Shown: positions 1-11,059 of the stretch, piece by piece
Position numbering within the stretch: position 1 is the stretch's first letter
Layout: each line of letters opens with the position of its first letter
NCBI GenBank assembly: GCA_028564925.1
Contig: CM053029.1
Coordinates: 189,578,940-189,642,939 of the forward strand
Direction: 5' to 3'
Length of the DNA: 64,000 nucleotides
Source: Lithobates sylvaticus
Lineage: Eukaryota; Chordata; Amphibia; Anura; Ranidae
Program-made: the position numbers and the translations under genes
Notes under the pieces: generated by a model
Database searches by the model: none
Told to the model about the DNA's origin: nothing
What the model saw: only the letters and a program-made list of their open reading frames with translations

Positions 1-220
1 CTTGGGACCACATGTCCCACAATCCTTTTCTTTGCTCCTTTGTTTTTTCTTCCCTGGCCGTTATGAAGGCGGGGGAAGAAACATAGTGCGCCGCTCATTA
101 GTACAGCAGCGCACGAGGAGGAGAGGGAGAGGGGAAATAAGAGCCCGCAGCTGCAGTGGCATCACTAGGGTTGGTGTCACCTGGTGCAGTAAAACATGGT
201 ATCACCCCCTCCACCAACTA
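1..220. other. Left edge of a repeat of unknown class
   Basis: Contains GGCATCACTAGGGTTGGTGT followed by CACCTGGTGC, a phrase resembling a dispersed vertebrate repeat that flanks the following minisatellite. No gene seen. Confidence 0.3.
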
Positions 221-1660
221 TAGTCGTCCCTCAGTACAGACCCCACTCCATTAAGTATAGACCCCCCCTCCGTCAGTGCAGACCCTTCACTAAGTATAAA
301 TACCTCCCTCAGTACAGACCCCCCCCCATCAGTATAGACCCCCAGGACAAAACACCCTCCTTTATCAGTATAGACCCCCCCCTCAGGACAAACATTTCCC
401 CCCCTACATTAGTACAAACCCCCCAGAACAAACCACCCCTCCTCCATTAGTACAGACCCCCCAGGACAAACCACCCCCTCCATTAGTATAGACCCCCTAG
501 GACAAACCACCCCCTCCATTAGTATAGACCCCCCAGGACAAAACCCCCCCCCCACATTAGTACAGACCCCCCCACATTAGTATAGCCCCCCAGGACAAAC
601 CCCCCCATTAGTATAGACCCCCCCAGGACAAACCAGCCCGCCACCCACATTAGTATAGAGACCCCCAGGACAAACCACCCCCCCACATTAGTATAGGCCT
701 CCTCAGGACAAACCACCCCCCCCCCCACATTAGTATAGACCCCCCAGGACGAACCCCCCACATTAGTATAGACCCCCCCAGGACAAACCACCCCCCCTAC
801 ATTAATATAGACCCCCCAGGACAAACCACCCCTACATTAATATAGACCCCCCAGGACAAACCACCCCCCCCACATTAGTATAGACCCCCCCAGGACAAAC
901 CCCCCACATTAGTATAGACCCCCCCAGGACAAACCCCCCCACATTAGTATAGACCTCCCAGGACAAACCCCCCACATTAGTAGACCCCCCAGGACGAACC
1001 CCCCCACATTAGTATAGACCCCCCCAGGACAAACCACCCCCCCCCACATTAGTATAGACCCCCAGGACAAACCACCCCCCCCCCCACATTAGTATAGACC
1101 CCCCAGGACAACCCACCACCCCCCCCCCCCACATTGGTATAGACCCCCAGGACAAACCACCCCCCCCCACATTAGTATAGACCCCCCCAGGACAACCCCC
1201 CCCCCACATTAGTATAGACCCCCCAGGACAAACCCCCCCACCCCACATTGGTATAGACCCCCCCCAGGACAACAACCCCCCCCCCCCCACATTTAGTATA
1301 GACCCCCCCCCAGGACAAACCACCCCCCCCACATTAGTATAGACCCCCCAGGACAAACCCCCCCACATTAGTATAGACCCCCAGGACAAACCCCCCCACC
1401 CCACATTGGTATAGACCCCCCCAGGACACACCACCCCCCCACATTAGTATAGACCCCCCCAGGACAAACCCCCCCACATTAGTAGACCCCCTAGGACAAA
1501 CCCCCCCACATTAGTATAGACCCCCCCAGGACAAACCACCCCCCCACATTAGTATAGACCCCCCAGGACAACCCCCCCCCCACATTAGTATAGACCCCCC
1601 CAGGACAAACCACCCCCCCACATTAGTATAGACCCCCCCTAGACAAACCACCCCCCACCA
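221..1660. repeat. C-rich minisatellite, unit about 36 bp
   Basis: Roughly 40 units built on CCCCCACATTAGTATAGACC followed by CCCCAGGACAAACCA. C runs of 5-14 bases vary from unit to unit, consistent with slippage. Long open frames on either strand here are by-products of the periodicity. Confidence 0.95.
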
Positions 1661-1965
1661 CTAGGCTAATTAAAACCACCTCCTGTGTTTAACTTCCGCC
1701 TCCTGCCCACCAGCACCAGCATCACACACGCTCTGTTCTAAACAAGTCGGGCTCGGCCACGGATCGCCCCCCCCCCCCCCCGTGGTGTCACTGCGCGGCC
1801 GTGACTGGCGGAGAGAGCCGCCTACGGACAAGGAGAGGAGGAGGGAGCGGAGCACTCTGGCGCTCCAGCGCCCCCACCTCTGTGGCGCCTGGGTGCACTG
1901 CACCCCGTGCACCCCGTGACGGATCGGCCCTGGGTGCTGCTGACTCCCCGCTGACTTTTTTAAAG
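1661..1965. other. GC-rich flank of the minisatellite, no gene
   Basis: Includes a C run (1767-1782) and a GC-rich stretch ending GTGACGGATCGGCCCTGG. It probably belongs to the same repeat as 1-220. No coding signal. Confidence 0.3.
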
Positions 1966-1967
1966 TT

Positions 1968-4320
1968 CCTTGGTATGGGCCTTTTTCGACACGTGTGCAG
2001 CAGCTCGCACTGTTGCTGTTTGCAACCTATGTCTGAAGCGGATCAAGCATGGCCAGAACAGCAGCCGCTTGGGCACCACATGCTTGACCAGACATTTGGC
2101 AATCTGCCATGCATTCTGTTGGCAACAGCACTTGAAAGACCTACATGATAGAAAAAGGCGGACTTCTCCTTGCTCCTCATCTGGGATCTCCAACCCTACT
2201 ATACCGCCAGTGGCTTCCTCTCAAAAACCTGCACTGAGAGGAATGAAGGTATAGCAATAAGTACTTGCAGCCAATGTGCTAGCAGTACACCACCAATTGA
2301 TTTTAGCAGGCAAATTTCCCTACCCAAGTTGCTGAACCATAAAAAGAAATTCGGTCCCAGCCATCCACATGCTCAGCGTCTAAATGCTAGCTTGGCCAAA
2401 TTGCTAGCACTGCAACTGCTGCCTTTTCAGCTGGTAGACTCTGCCCACTTTCGTGAATTTGTGGAATGTGCTTTACCACAGTGGCAGGTTCCAAAATGCC
2501 ATTTCTTTTCACGGAAGGCCATTCCAGCTCTCTACCGACATGTGGAAGGCAATGTTTTGGCCTCGTTGGACAGGGTGGTCAGCAGTAAGGTTCATATTAC
2601 CGCTGACTCATGGTCCAGCAGGCATGGGCAAGGACGTTAACTTTCCTTCCCGGCGCACTGGGTAACTCTGCTGGCAGCTGGGAAGGATGCAGGACAGGGT
2701 TCAGTGTTGTGGGAGCTTGTTTTGCCACCACGCCTCCAAAAAGCTAGTGGTGATTCTGCCACAGCTCTCCTCCACCCCTTCCTCTTCTTCTTCCTCTATT
2801 GCCTCTTCTGCAGATTTTTCCTCTGAACCAGCAGTGCTCCGTGAGCGATCAAGGGGCTACGCAAGCAGTCAGGCTAAAAGATACCATGTGGTGCTTGAGT
2901 TGGTCTGCCTAGGGGACAGGAGCCACACTGGGGCAGAGCTTCTGTCAGCTCTGCAGTGGCAGGCTCAGAGGTGGTTGACGCCACGCCAGCTTCAGCCAGG
3001 AATGGTTGTATGCAACAATGGCACCAACCTTCTCTCCGTCCTCCCACAGGGACAATTGACCCATGTTCCATGTTTGGCACACGTCCTGAATTTGGTGGTA
3101 CAGCGGTTCTTGACCAGGTACCCAGGCTTACAAGATCTCCTGAGGCAGGCCAGAAAAGTCTGTGGTCATTTCCGTTGGTCATACAATGCCAGTGCTCGGC
3201 TGGCTGACATTCAAAGGGAATGCAACATTCCCACCAACCGCCTCATTTGTGACATGCCCACCAGGTGCAACTCAACATTGGCAGTGCTGCAGCAGCTGCA
3301 CACACAGCAGAGGGCCATCAATGAGTACCTGTGTGAGTATGGCACCAGGACAGGGTCAGAGGAGCTTGGCTTCTTTTTGCAACGCCAGTGGCTACTGATC
3401 AAGAATGCATGTCACCATTTGAGAAGGCCACAAGGATGGTGAGCAGCGACAATGCATGCATCAGTGACACTGTCTCTCTAGTCTTCCTGCTGGAGCACGC
3501 GCTTCGTGGAATCATTCACAGGGCACTTGAGGCAGAACAGCGGGATGAAGAGGAAAACTTCCTTTTCTCTCAAAGCCCCCTTTATCCAGATAGCATTCCT
3601 GCAGGCCCGGGAAGTAGTTACGAATCATGTGATCCTTAGTGACCCAGACGACTCCGAATCGAATGCCTCTGCAAACTTACGCTGCATGGCCTCCCCGATT
3701 CTGCAAAGCCTGCTAAAGGACCCTAGGATTCTTGGTATCAAGGAGAGGGATCATTACTGGCTGGCAACCCTTCTTGATCCACGTTACAAGGGTAAAGTTG
3801 CAGAACTCATCCTGCCTTTGCAGAGGATGAAACATCTTCAGGAGGCCTTGAAGAAAGGTTTGTGTAACGCATTTCCAGATCTTGGGAGGTTACCATTTCC
3901 TGGTGCTCGACAACGTGTTGCCGAGGCTTCGTTCAGTCAGAGGAAGAGCAGTAAAGGTGACCGGCTGACAGATGCCTTTAAACAATTTTTCAGTCCTCAG
4001 TGCCAAGGTCTGATCAGTTCAAGCAACCATCGCCAGCGTCTGCATTATATGGTGCATCTAGGGGCAAGAGCAGACTTGGAGAGCTTTCCAACAGAGCATC
4101 CACTGGGTTACTGGGTCCTGAGGATGGACCACTGGCCAGAACTTGCTCAATATGCAATCGAGCTACGGGCCTGTCCTGCATCCAGCGTTCTGAATGCACA
4201 TTCAGTGCTGCTGGAGGGTTTGATATGGATCAAAGAGTGTGCCTGTCTACAGACTCTGTTAATAGGCTCACATTTATAAAAAATGTATCAGTTCTGGATC
4301 AGCAGCTATCAAGCACCTGA
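1968..4320 (+). pseudogene. Decayed hAT-superfamily (ZBED/BED-finger) transposase
   Basis: The parts appear in the family's order. A BED finger lies at about 1970-2100 (VWAFFD, CNLC, TTCLTRHLAICH). The N-terminal catalytic region is at 2400-2640 (LLPFQLVDSAHFREFV; ITADSWSS). The core is at 2880-3440 (VVCNNGTNL, HVPCLAHVLNLVVQRFL, DMPTRCNSTLAVLQQL). A later segment has SPFEKATRMVSSD and WLATLLDPRYKGKV (3400-3830). The C-terminal dimerisation domain is at 4100-4300 (GYWVLRMDHWPELAQYA, then SECTFSAAGGF and NRLTFIKN). The frame changes at least four times (near 2160-2260, 2640-2690, 3400, 3590 and 4185), so it is inactive. The canonical SERVFSAAG reads SECTFSAAG. Confidence 0.88.
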
Positions 4321-4436
4321 TGCTGATGTAACTGATTGAATTTGCTATGGATCTGGAAAACCTTGAAGACTGTCTATGCTGTCTATCCTATTCCTCCTCA
4401 ATCTTGATGATGCTAGCTTCCAACAATATTTTTGGT

Positions 4437-5735
4437 TTAGGGCACCACCCAAGACCCAATTTTTCGGCCCCTGTTTAACAGGGGCATATTATTACAATTT
4501 TTGTTATATAATATTTCACAGCAGGGCCTGTTCCTGTGCCCAACAAGAGTATCTGTGAGGGGTTGCAGTGTTGTGGCACCACCACCCAAGGCCCAATTTT
4601 TCTGCCCCTGTTTAACCACTTCAGCCATGGCCATTTTTTTAGATATGGCACTGCGTCACTTTAACTGACAATTGCACGGTTGTGCGACGCTGTACCCAAA
4701 CAAAATGGACATCCTTTTTTCCAACAAATAGAGCTTTCTTTTGGTGGTATTTGATCACCTCTGCAGTTTTTATTTTTTGCTCTATAAACAAAAGAAGTTA
4801 AAAAAAAACAAAAAAAAACACTATTTTACTTTTTGCTATAATAAATGTCCCAAATTAAAAATAAAAAACGTTTTTTTCCTCAGTTTAGGCCGATATGTAT
4901 TCTACATATTTTTGGTAAAAAGAAAAAAAAAATTGCAATACGCATATATTGGTTATAGCGTCTACAAAATAGGGGATAGATTTATGGCATTTTTATTATT
5001 TTACTAGTAATGGAGGTGATCTGCGATTTTTATCGCAACTGCGATATTGCGGGGGACAAATTGGACACTTTTGACACATTTTTGAGACCATTGACAATTA
5101 TACAGCGATCAGTGCTATAAAAAATGCACTGATTACTGTATAAATGTCACTGGCAGGGAAGGGGTTAACACTAGGGGGTGCTTAAGGGGTTAACTGTGTT
5201 CCTAGGTGTGTTCTAACTGTAGGGGGATAGGACTGACTAGGGGAGGAGACTGATCGGTGTTCATACTTAGTATGAACATACGATCTGTCTCCTCTCCCCT
5301 GGAAAACTGGGATTTGTGTGTTTACACACACAAATTTCAATTTTCGCTCTGTCACAAGCGATCGCGTCCTACAGCGTCTTAAAGGGCCGACGTACAGTTA
5401 CGGCGGCTCGCCCAGGGGAGCCAACCTGCCGCAGTACAGCTGCAGCAGCTGGTGCGGAACTGGTTAACAGGGGCATGTAATTAAACTTTTTTAAATAATA
5501 GTTAAGCAGGGCCCGTTCCTGCACTCAACAAGAGTAACAGAGGGGTTACAGTGTTCTAGCGCCACCAAAACCAAAGGCACAATTTGTCTACCCCTGTTTA
5601 ACAGGGCATGTAATTACAATTTTTGATATAATATTTCACAGCAGGGCCCATTCCTGCGCCCAACAAGAGTAACTGTGAGGGGTTACAGTGTTCTGGCACC
5701 ACCAACACCCAAGGCCCAATTTTTTCTGCAGAGTA
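4437..5735 (+). repeat. Tandem repeat, unit about 134 bp, interrupted by a TTAA element
   Basis: About three units start near 4440, 4575 and 5560. Each holds GCCCCTGTTTAACAGGGGCAT and CCAACAAGAGTA(A/T)C. The unit at 4575 is split inside its TTTAAC by the element at 4616-5463 and resumes at 5464. The array may be the 3' non-coding part of the hAT element just upstream. Confidence 0.8.
4616..5463 (+). mobile_element. TTAA-inserting non-autonomous element (CCACTT...GG ends)
   Basis: Flanked by TTAA at 4612-4615 and 5464-5467. The uninterrupted neighbouring units have TTAA once, so the duplication is directly visible. The 5' part has ATAGAGCTTTCTTTTGGTGG and GTATTTGATCACC, shared with other copies in the window. 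The 3' part is GC-rich. The TTAA duplication points to piggyBac-type mobilisation. No transposase ORF. Confidence 0.87.
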
Positions 5736-6302
5736 TATAGTGCAGTCCGTATAGTATATATACTGCTGCTGCTCAGAGTATATAGTGCCTGGGGGATCCC
5801 CACGCCATTCATTTTTTAATTTTTTGGACTGGGGGGGAACCCACATTTTTTTTAATAATTTTTATCTATATTGCCAGGATCCGACAATAAATTACAGCCA
5901 CAAGCAGTTTTAAATGACATTTTATCCTTTAGAAATGTAATTTTGCTGTGGTACTGTTATAAACATGGGAAAGATGCGCTACTTTATAGGCAGACTAAGG
6001 AGACCCCCAGGCATGATATTTAAAGGAATATTTCATTTTTATTGTTTCACTTTAAGCATTATGAAAATCACTGCTCCTGAAAAAAATTCAGTTTTTAGAA
6101 CTTTTTTTTCTGCATTAATAAAAGTCCCCTGGGGCAGGACCCAGATCCCCAAAAACTTTTTATGGCAATAACTTGCATGTTTCACGTTCGCGTCCCATAG
6201 ACTTTAGAGGTGTTTGCACAAATTTTTTGCCTGTTCGCATGTTCTGCTGCGAACCGAACCGGGAGGGGGGAAGGGGGAGGGCGATGTTCGGCTCATCCCT
6301 AC
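5736..6302 (+). mobile_element. Right end of a hAT-type element
   Basis: Ends with TGTTCGGCTCATCCCTA, a hAT-like terminal sequence (reverse TAGGGATGAGC). Just inside are GTTCGCATGTTCTGCTGCGAA and GTCTATGGGACGCGAACGTG-like text, read on the opposite strand. It may be the far end of the element whose transposase is at 1968-4320. The matching left end is not seen. Confidence 0.5.
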
Positions 6303-7494
6303 TCTCCAGCATAGTGGGGAAATATTAGAATCAAATTTAGATATACAGTATGGTGTCAGATATCAACATAATTTTTTGTTTAAGTTCCCATAAGTTTACA
6401 ATGAACTCTTATTTTCTCTACTTTCGTCAGCTAAATATACATTTGAAAGTGTTTTGTTATATCTCCTTTTGTTTTTGTACTGTTATGTCTCTAATCTCTG
6501 ACTTTTTTCTGTGGCATCTCTACCTTCTTTGACTAGCTCTTGTAGTATGAGCACAATTTCTGACCATTTTGTGGAGAATGCCTGCAGCCTCTGACCATCT
6601 TCTTCACATCTAGTAATTCCAAGTACTTCTAAGCATAGAGACATATGAATTTCTTCCCTTCCTTCTAGGATTTAGTGCTTGGACCTAAATGGCCAGCCAT
6701 CATGCCTGAACACTGTCACATGGGAGAGGGGGCAGGTCATAAACCCTGTGTAAGCTCTAACAGTGATATGGAGCTCCCGTAGGGTTTAGCCTTGGCTCTT
6801 TTGCAGGCTACCAGAGTACCAGGGTAGAATGTGAAGGTATCAGGGTGCAGGTATGACCAATCCAGAGAACCTGTCACCCCCCCCCCCCAAAAAAAAAAAG
6901 GTATTAACTTAATATCGGAACGTTTTAAACCTTCCACCAGAGCCAAATCAGAGGCACACACAGAGGGACTGTCTGCATAATAGTGTTAGAGGATGATTAA
7001 TTACAGGCTTTTTCATCTAACATTGTGCTACTATCGTAACTCTAATTTATGCGGTTTATAAAATGTCATTGTGACGTTCTACTTCAATTATCAGTATCAA
7101 TGTCTCTCAGCTAATAAAGCTGCTCAATAGAGTCCTGGTTCTGCGTTCCGCCACTGTACATACCAATTACTGTACATATATATATATCTAAATAATTTGT
7201 GTAATTACAGGTTTAATGAATGAAAAATGCCCAGGCAGTGCACTCAGAGAGGATGAAAAGGCCCTCCTACTCCGAACAGATGTATAACACTGCAAACTAA
7301 TTTACCTCAAAGAAACTATCACTTAAACCCTCCTCGTGATGGAAGGTGTCAACTCTTGAAACTTGAAATTCCAATACTCTCTGCAGATTTTGTAGCACTT
7401 GAGATTGATTCTATAAAGGTTATGAAAAAAGAAAAAAAAACCCAGGGGTAAATTTACCAAACTGAACAAATGAACAGGTTCACTTTAATGGCAG
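6303..7494. other. Intergenic, nothing recognised
   Basis: AT-rich unique-looking sequence with a C10A10 tract near 6880 and a short TATATA run at 7175. No gene or repeat identified. Confidence 0.4.
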
Positions 7495-7499
7495 TGCCA

Positions 7500-8004
7500 C
7501 CAGCAGCTTATAGCTACCTTACAAAGCCATCCACAATTTAGCCCCCAGCTACATCACTAGCTTAGTCTCTAAATACCTACCTACTCGTTCTTTTCGTTCC
7601 TCTCAAGACCTCCTGCTCTCTAGCTCCCTCGTCACCTCCTCCCATGCTCGCCTCCAGGACTTTGCCAGAGCCTCTCCAATCCTATGGAATGCTTTACCCC
7701 AATCTGTCCGCCTATCTCCTACTTTATTAGCTTTTAGACGATCCCTGAAAACCCTTCTCTTCAGAGAAGCCTATCCTACCCATACCTAACAACAACTGTA
7801 TTTTCATTTTCTCCATCAGCTCATCCCCCACAGTATTACCTTTTGGTTCAACTTGACCCTCCCTTCTAGATTGTAAGCTCTAACGAGCAGGGCACTCTGA
7901 TCCCTCCTGTATTGATTTGTATTGTACGTGTACTGTCTGCCCTCATGTTGTAAAGTGCTGCGCAAACTGTTGGCCCTTAATAAATCCTGTATAATAATAA
8001 TAAT
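7500..8004 (+). mobile_element. LINE 3' end (L2/CR1-like reverse-transcriptase C-terminus and TAA tail)
   Basis: From about 7528 the plus strand reads KAIHNLAPSYITSLVSKYLP, then TRSFRSSQDLLL, ARLQDFARASPILWNALPQS, and LKTLLFREAYPTHT and a stop near 7788. This is the conserved C-terminal region of L2/CR1-group LINE ORFs. A short 3' UTR follows, with AAAGTGCTGCGCAAACTGTT and a (TAA)n tail. The element is 5' truncated. The tail is the target of the hAT MITE that follows. Confidence 0.82.
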
Positions 8005-8851
8005 TAGGGTTGTCCCGATACCACTTTTTTAAGACTGAGTACAAGTACCGATACTTTTTTTCAAGTACTCGCCAAAGCCGATTACCGATACCTTTCTTTT
8101 AATGTCATGTGACAGTTTTCAGAGCAAAATACAGATTAGGTGGCACTGATATGCAGCACTGATAGGATTAGGTGGCACTGATATGCAGCACTGATGAGCA
8201 CTGACTGATGGCTGGAACTGACAAATTGTTGGCAATGATAGATAGCACTGACAGGTGGCTGGCACAGATAGATGGCATTGATAGGTGGCTGGCACTGATG
8301 GCACTGACAGGTGGCTGGCACTGATAGGGGCACTTATGGGCATTGGGCACTGATAGATGGCATTGATAGGGGCACTTATGGGCATTGGGCACTGATAGAT
8401 GTCTGGCACTGATGGGGCACTTATGGGCATTGATAGGTGGCTGACAGGTGGCACTTGCAGGCATTGGACATTAATAGGTGGCATTTATGGGCACCCATGG
8501 GCAGGCACTGAAATGCCATGAAAGGAAAGGCTGCCTGCGATGCCCATCTTGGTACTCCACTCAGCCGCATAAAAGCAGCAGTGGCCATCTTGTTAGACCC
8601 AGCCCATATAGTTCGGGCTGGGTGTAACAAGATGGCCGCTGCTGGCTTACTGCGGCCGAGTGAAGGGTGTACCAAGATGGGCGTCGGGATGTCGACACGA
8701 GTGTCACTTACGTTGTTCCGCCCGCTGACTTCCGGTTGTGCCGGGTCGCCGAATCTGATGAAACACCGCCTCCCAGGTATCGGATCAGGCATCGGGAGCA
8801 TTTGTGCGAGTACAAGTACTCGCACAAAAGCTCGGTATCGGGACATCCCTA
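8005..8851 (+). mobile_element. hAT-type MITE with an internal GGCACTGAT array
   Basis: Ends are TAGGGTTGTCCCGATACC and GGTATCGGGACATCCCTA. The flanking 8-bp duplication is ATAATAAT (7997-8004 and 8852-8859), within the LINE tail. Internally there is a GGCACTGATA-type array (8139-8500) and a palindrome (about 8530-8690). No transposase. Confidence 0.88.
8139..8500 (+). repeat. Short-unit tandem array (GGCACTGATnG)n inside the hAT MITE
   Basis: Degenerate 10-22 bp units of GGCACTGATAGGTGGCT and GGGCACTTATGGGCATT types. Cys/Pro/Ser-rich open frames on the minus strand are translations of this array. Confidence 0.85.
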
Positions 8852-8859
8852 ATAATAAT

Positions 8860-9221
8860 AATAATAATAATACCTTCCCTTTGTTCCCCCACTAGGCAAT
8901 GAAAATCTTACACAGGACCAACACCCCACCCTCCTGTCACTTGATGCCTGAGAGGCCAGTCACAAAGCATTATTGCTTTTAACAACATGAACTGTTGCCA
9001 CATGGGCCAACCCAACATAAATAATTTTCTTGGTGCCAACATGGCAGCATACATGTAGTAGTATGCTGCCATAGATTGGTACCAAGAAAGGAAAATGACG
9101 GTACAGTAAATATTTGATACAATTTTGCGCACCCACTCACCCAATGCAAGGGGATCTTGGATACCAGCAAGCATTTTTATTGAGGTTTCAAGCTACACAA
9201 AATCATCACAGAATCCCTTAA
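8860..9221. other. Spacer with a short inverted repeat, no gene
   Basis: After the end of the TAA tail, a loose hairpin (TTGGTGCCAACATGGCAGCATAC-like arms at 9030-9095). Nothing else identified. Confidence 0.3.
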
Positions 9222-9622
9222 AGTGTAAGTAATGTCATTTTTTTTTTTAATAAGGCTTACCTGTAGGTACAGACAGTGAATATCTCCTAAATCTGCACGG
9301 TTTAGGTGATATTCACACTTCATGCAGCCGGTGATGTCTCCGGCGCATGTGCTTTGATAGGACGGCATTCCCGTGCCGGCCCTTTAGAGCTCAATGCTGC
9401 GGTGCTTGCGCAAGAATGACGTCATTGTGCGTGGCCAGAGGATGCAAAACTGTAAGGAAGACTGGGTGACGATGAAGGCGCCTTCATCAGTGACAATCGC
9501 CCTGCTGGAAGGCTTCGTCCTAAGGTAAGTATTTGATAATGTGCTAGTATTCTATGCATACTAGCACATTATGCAACAGTCTTACAGGGTTTTGAAAAAA
9601 AAAAAAACGGTTTACTACTGCT
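9222..9622. mobile_element. TTAA-inserting MITE, AGYGGT-ended family
   Basis: Flanked by TTAA (9218-9221, 9623-9626). Ends are AGTGTAAGTAATG and TTTACTACTGCT. The internal part is GC-rich with a CAAGAATGACGTCATTG-type segment. Family assignment rests on the sibling copy at 20524-21052, where the TTAA duplication is proven. Confidence 0.78.
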
Positions 9623-10077
9623 TTAAAGTGACAATTTCCATGTTTGTTGCTTATATGGAGCATCATGAGTAAACATGGTTGTATGAAATAAAAAATAAAA
9701 AAGATGTAGCTCTGCGCTGTGGTGGGATGGCAGCTGACACAGATAAGTAATATACCAAACTTATAAATAATCTTAAGAAAAAGTGTGTAGCAAATAGGCA
9801 AATTTTACCACCTCCTCTGGTCCTGCCCATACATGCAGGGATTCTGGAAACAGGTAGATTTCCTTCATGATATGGGCTCCCCGTTGACTCTAGACCCCAA
9901 ACCGTGCCTACTGGGTATTTTCCCAGACGCTGACCGACAAATATACAAAAATTTTTATGCATGAGACACTATTCTCTGCCCGGAAAACAATCGCTAAACT
10001 TTGGATGAGGCAAGCCCCACCCAGACTATCTGACTGGAAGACGGACGTAAACATCACATTGCCCTACAAAAAGTTAA

Positions 10078-11045
10078 CCACTTCAATACAGGGCACTTAA
10101 ACACCTTCCTGCCCAGACCAATTTTGAGCTTTCAGCGCTGTCGCACTTTGAATGACAATTGCGTGGTCATTCTACACTGTACCCACATTTTTTCCCACAA
10201 ATAGAGCTTTCTTTTGGTGGTATTTGATCACCTCTACGGTTTTTATTTTTTGCTAAACAAATAAAAAAAGACCGAAAATTTTGAAAAAAAATTTTTTTTT
10301 GTTTCAGTTTCAAAACTTTGTAAATAAGCAAGTTTTCTCCTTCGCTGATGGGGCTGCACTGACGGGCACTGATAAGGTGGCACTGATGAGGTGGCACCAA
10401 TGATGTGGCATTGATGGACACTGATAGGCGGCACTGATGGGCGACACGGATGGGCACTGATAGGTGGCACAAATTGTCACTGATAGCTGCCATGGATAGG
10501 CGGCACAGATGGGCATGGATAGGCGGCACGGATGAGCACTGATAGGCAGCATGGATGGGCACAGATAAGTGGCACGGGTGGGCACTGATAGGCGGCATTG
10601 TATTTGTTTTGTACTGATGGATGCAAATCAGTGGCAAACAATAATGCATGCCAATCAGTGATGCCCATTGTGGGCACTGATTGGCATCCATTGTGGGCAC
10701 TGACTGGCATCCCTGGTGGTCCAGTGTGGGCATTCTCGGGGGGGGGGGGGCTGCGCTGATAATCCATCAGCACAGACCTCCCCTGTCAGAGGAGCAGCCG
10801 ATCGGCTCTCCTCTACTCTGACAGACGCGAGTGAGGAAAAGCCGATCAATGGCTCTTCCTATTTACACTGTGATCAGTCGTGATTGGACACAGCTGATCA
10901 CGTGGCAAAGAGTCTCCGTCAGAGACTCTTTACTGAGATCGTAGTTGCGGGGTGTCAGACTGACACCCCGCAACAACGATCGCCCAGTCAGGATTTTGAA
11001 ACCACTTTGCAGCCGTCATTTGCCTATAGGGTGGGCGGCAAGTGG
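10078..11045 (+). mobile_element. TTAA element A (CCACTT...AAGTGG) with GGCACTGAT array
   Basis: TTAA at 10074-10077 and 11046-11049. The 5' region contains ATAGAGCTTTCTTTTGGTGG. A short-unit array lies at 10345-10712 and a GC-rich hairpin region follows (GGGTGTCAGACTGACACCCC). The right end is GGCAAGTGG. Confidence 0.88.
10345..10712 (+). repeat. Short-unit array (GGCACTGAT/GGCACGGATGG)n in TTAA element A
   Basis: Units of about 10-22 bp: GGCACTGATAGGCGGCA and GGGCACTGATTGGCATCC. Occupies the centre of the element. Confidence 0.85.
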
Positions 11046-11059
11046 TTAATCTACATTAA

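Noticed and set aside
519-1434. Glycine-rich minus-strand ORFs (YTNVGG repeats)
   Set aside because: Translation of the 36-bp minisatellite; the repeated motif follows the unit length exactly.
8119-8895. Cys/Ser/Pro-rich ORFs and a 141-codon ORF
   Set aside because: Located wholly in the hAT MITE and its GGCACTGAT array.
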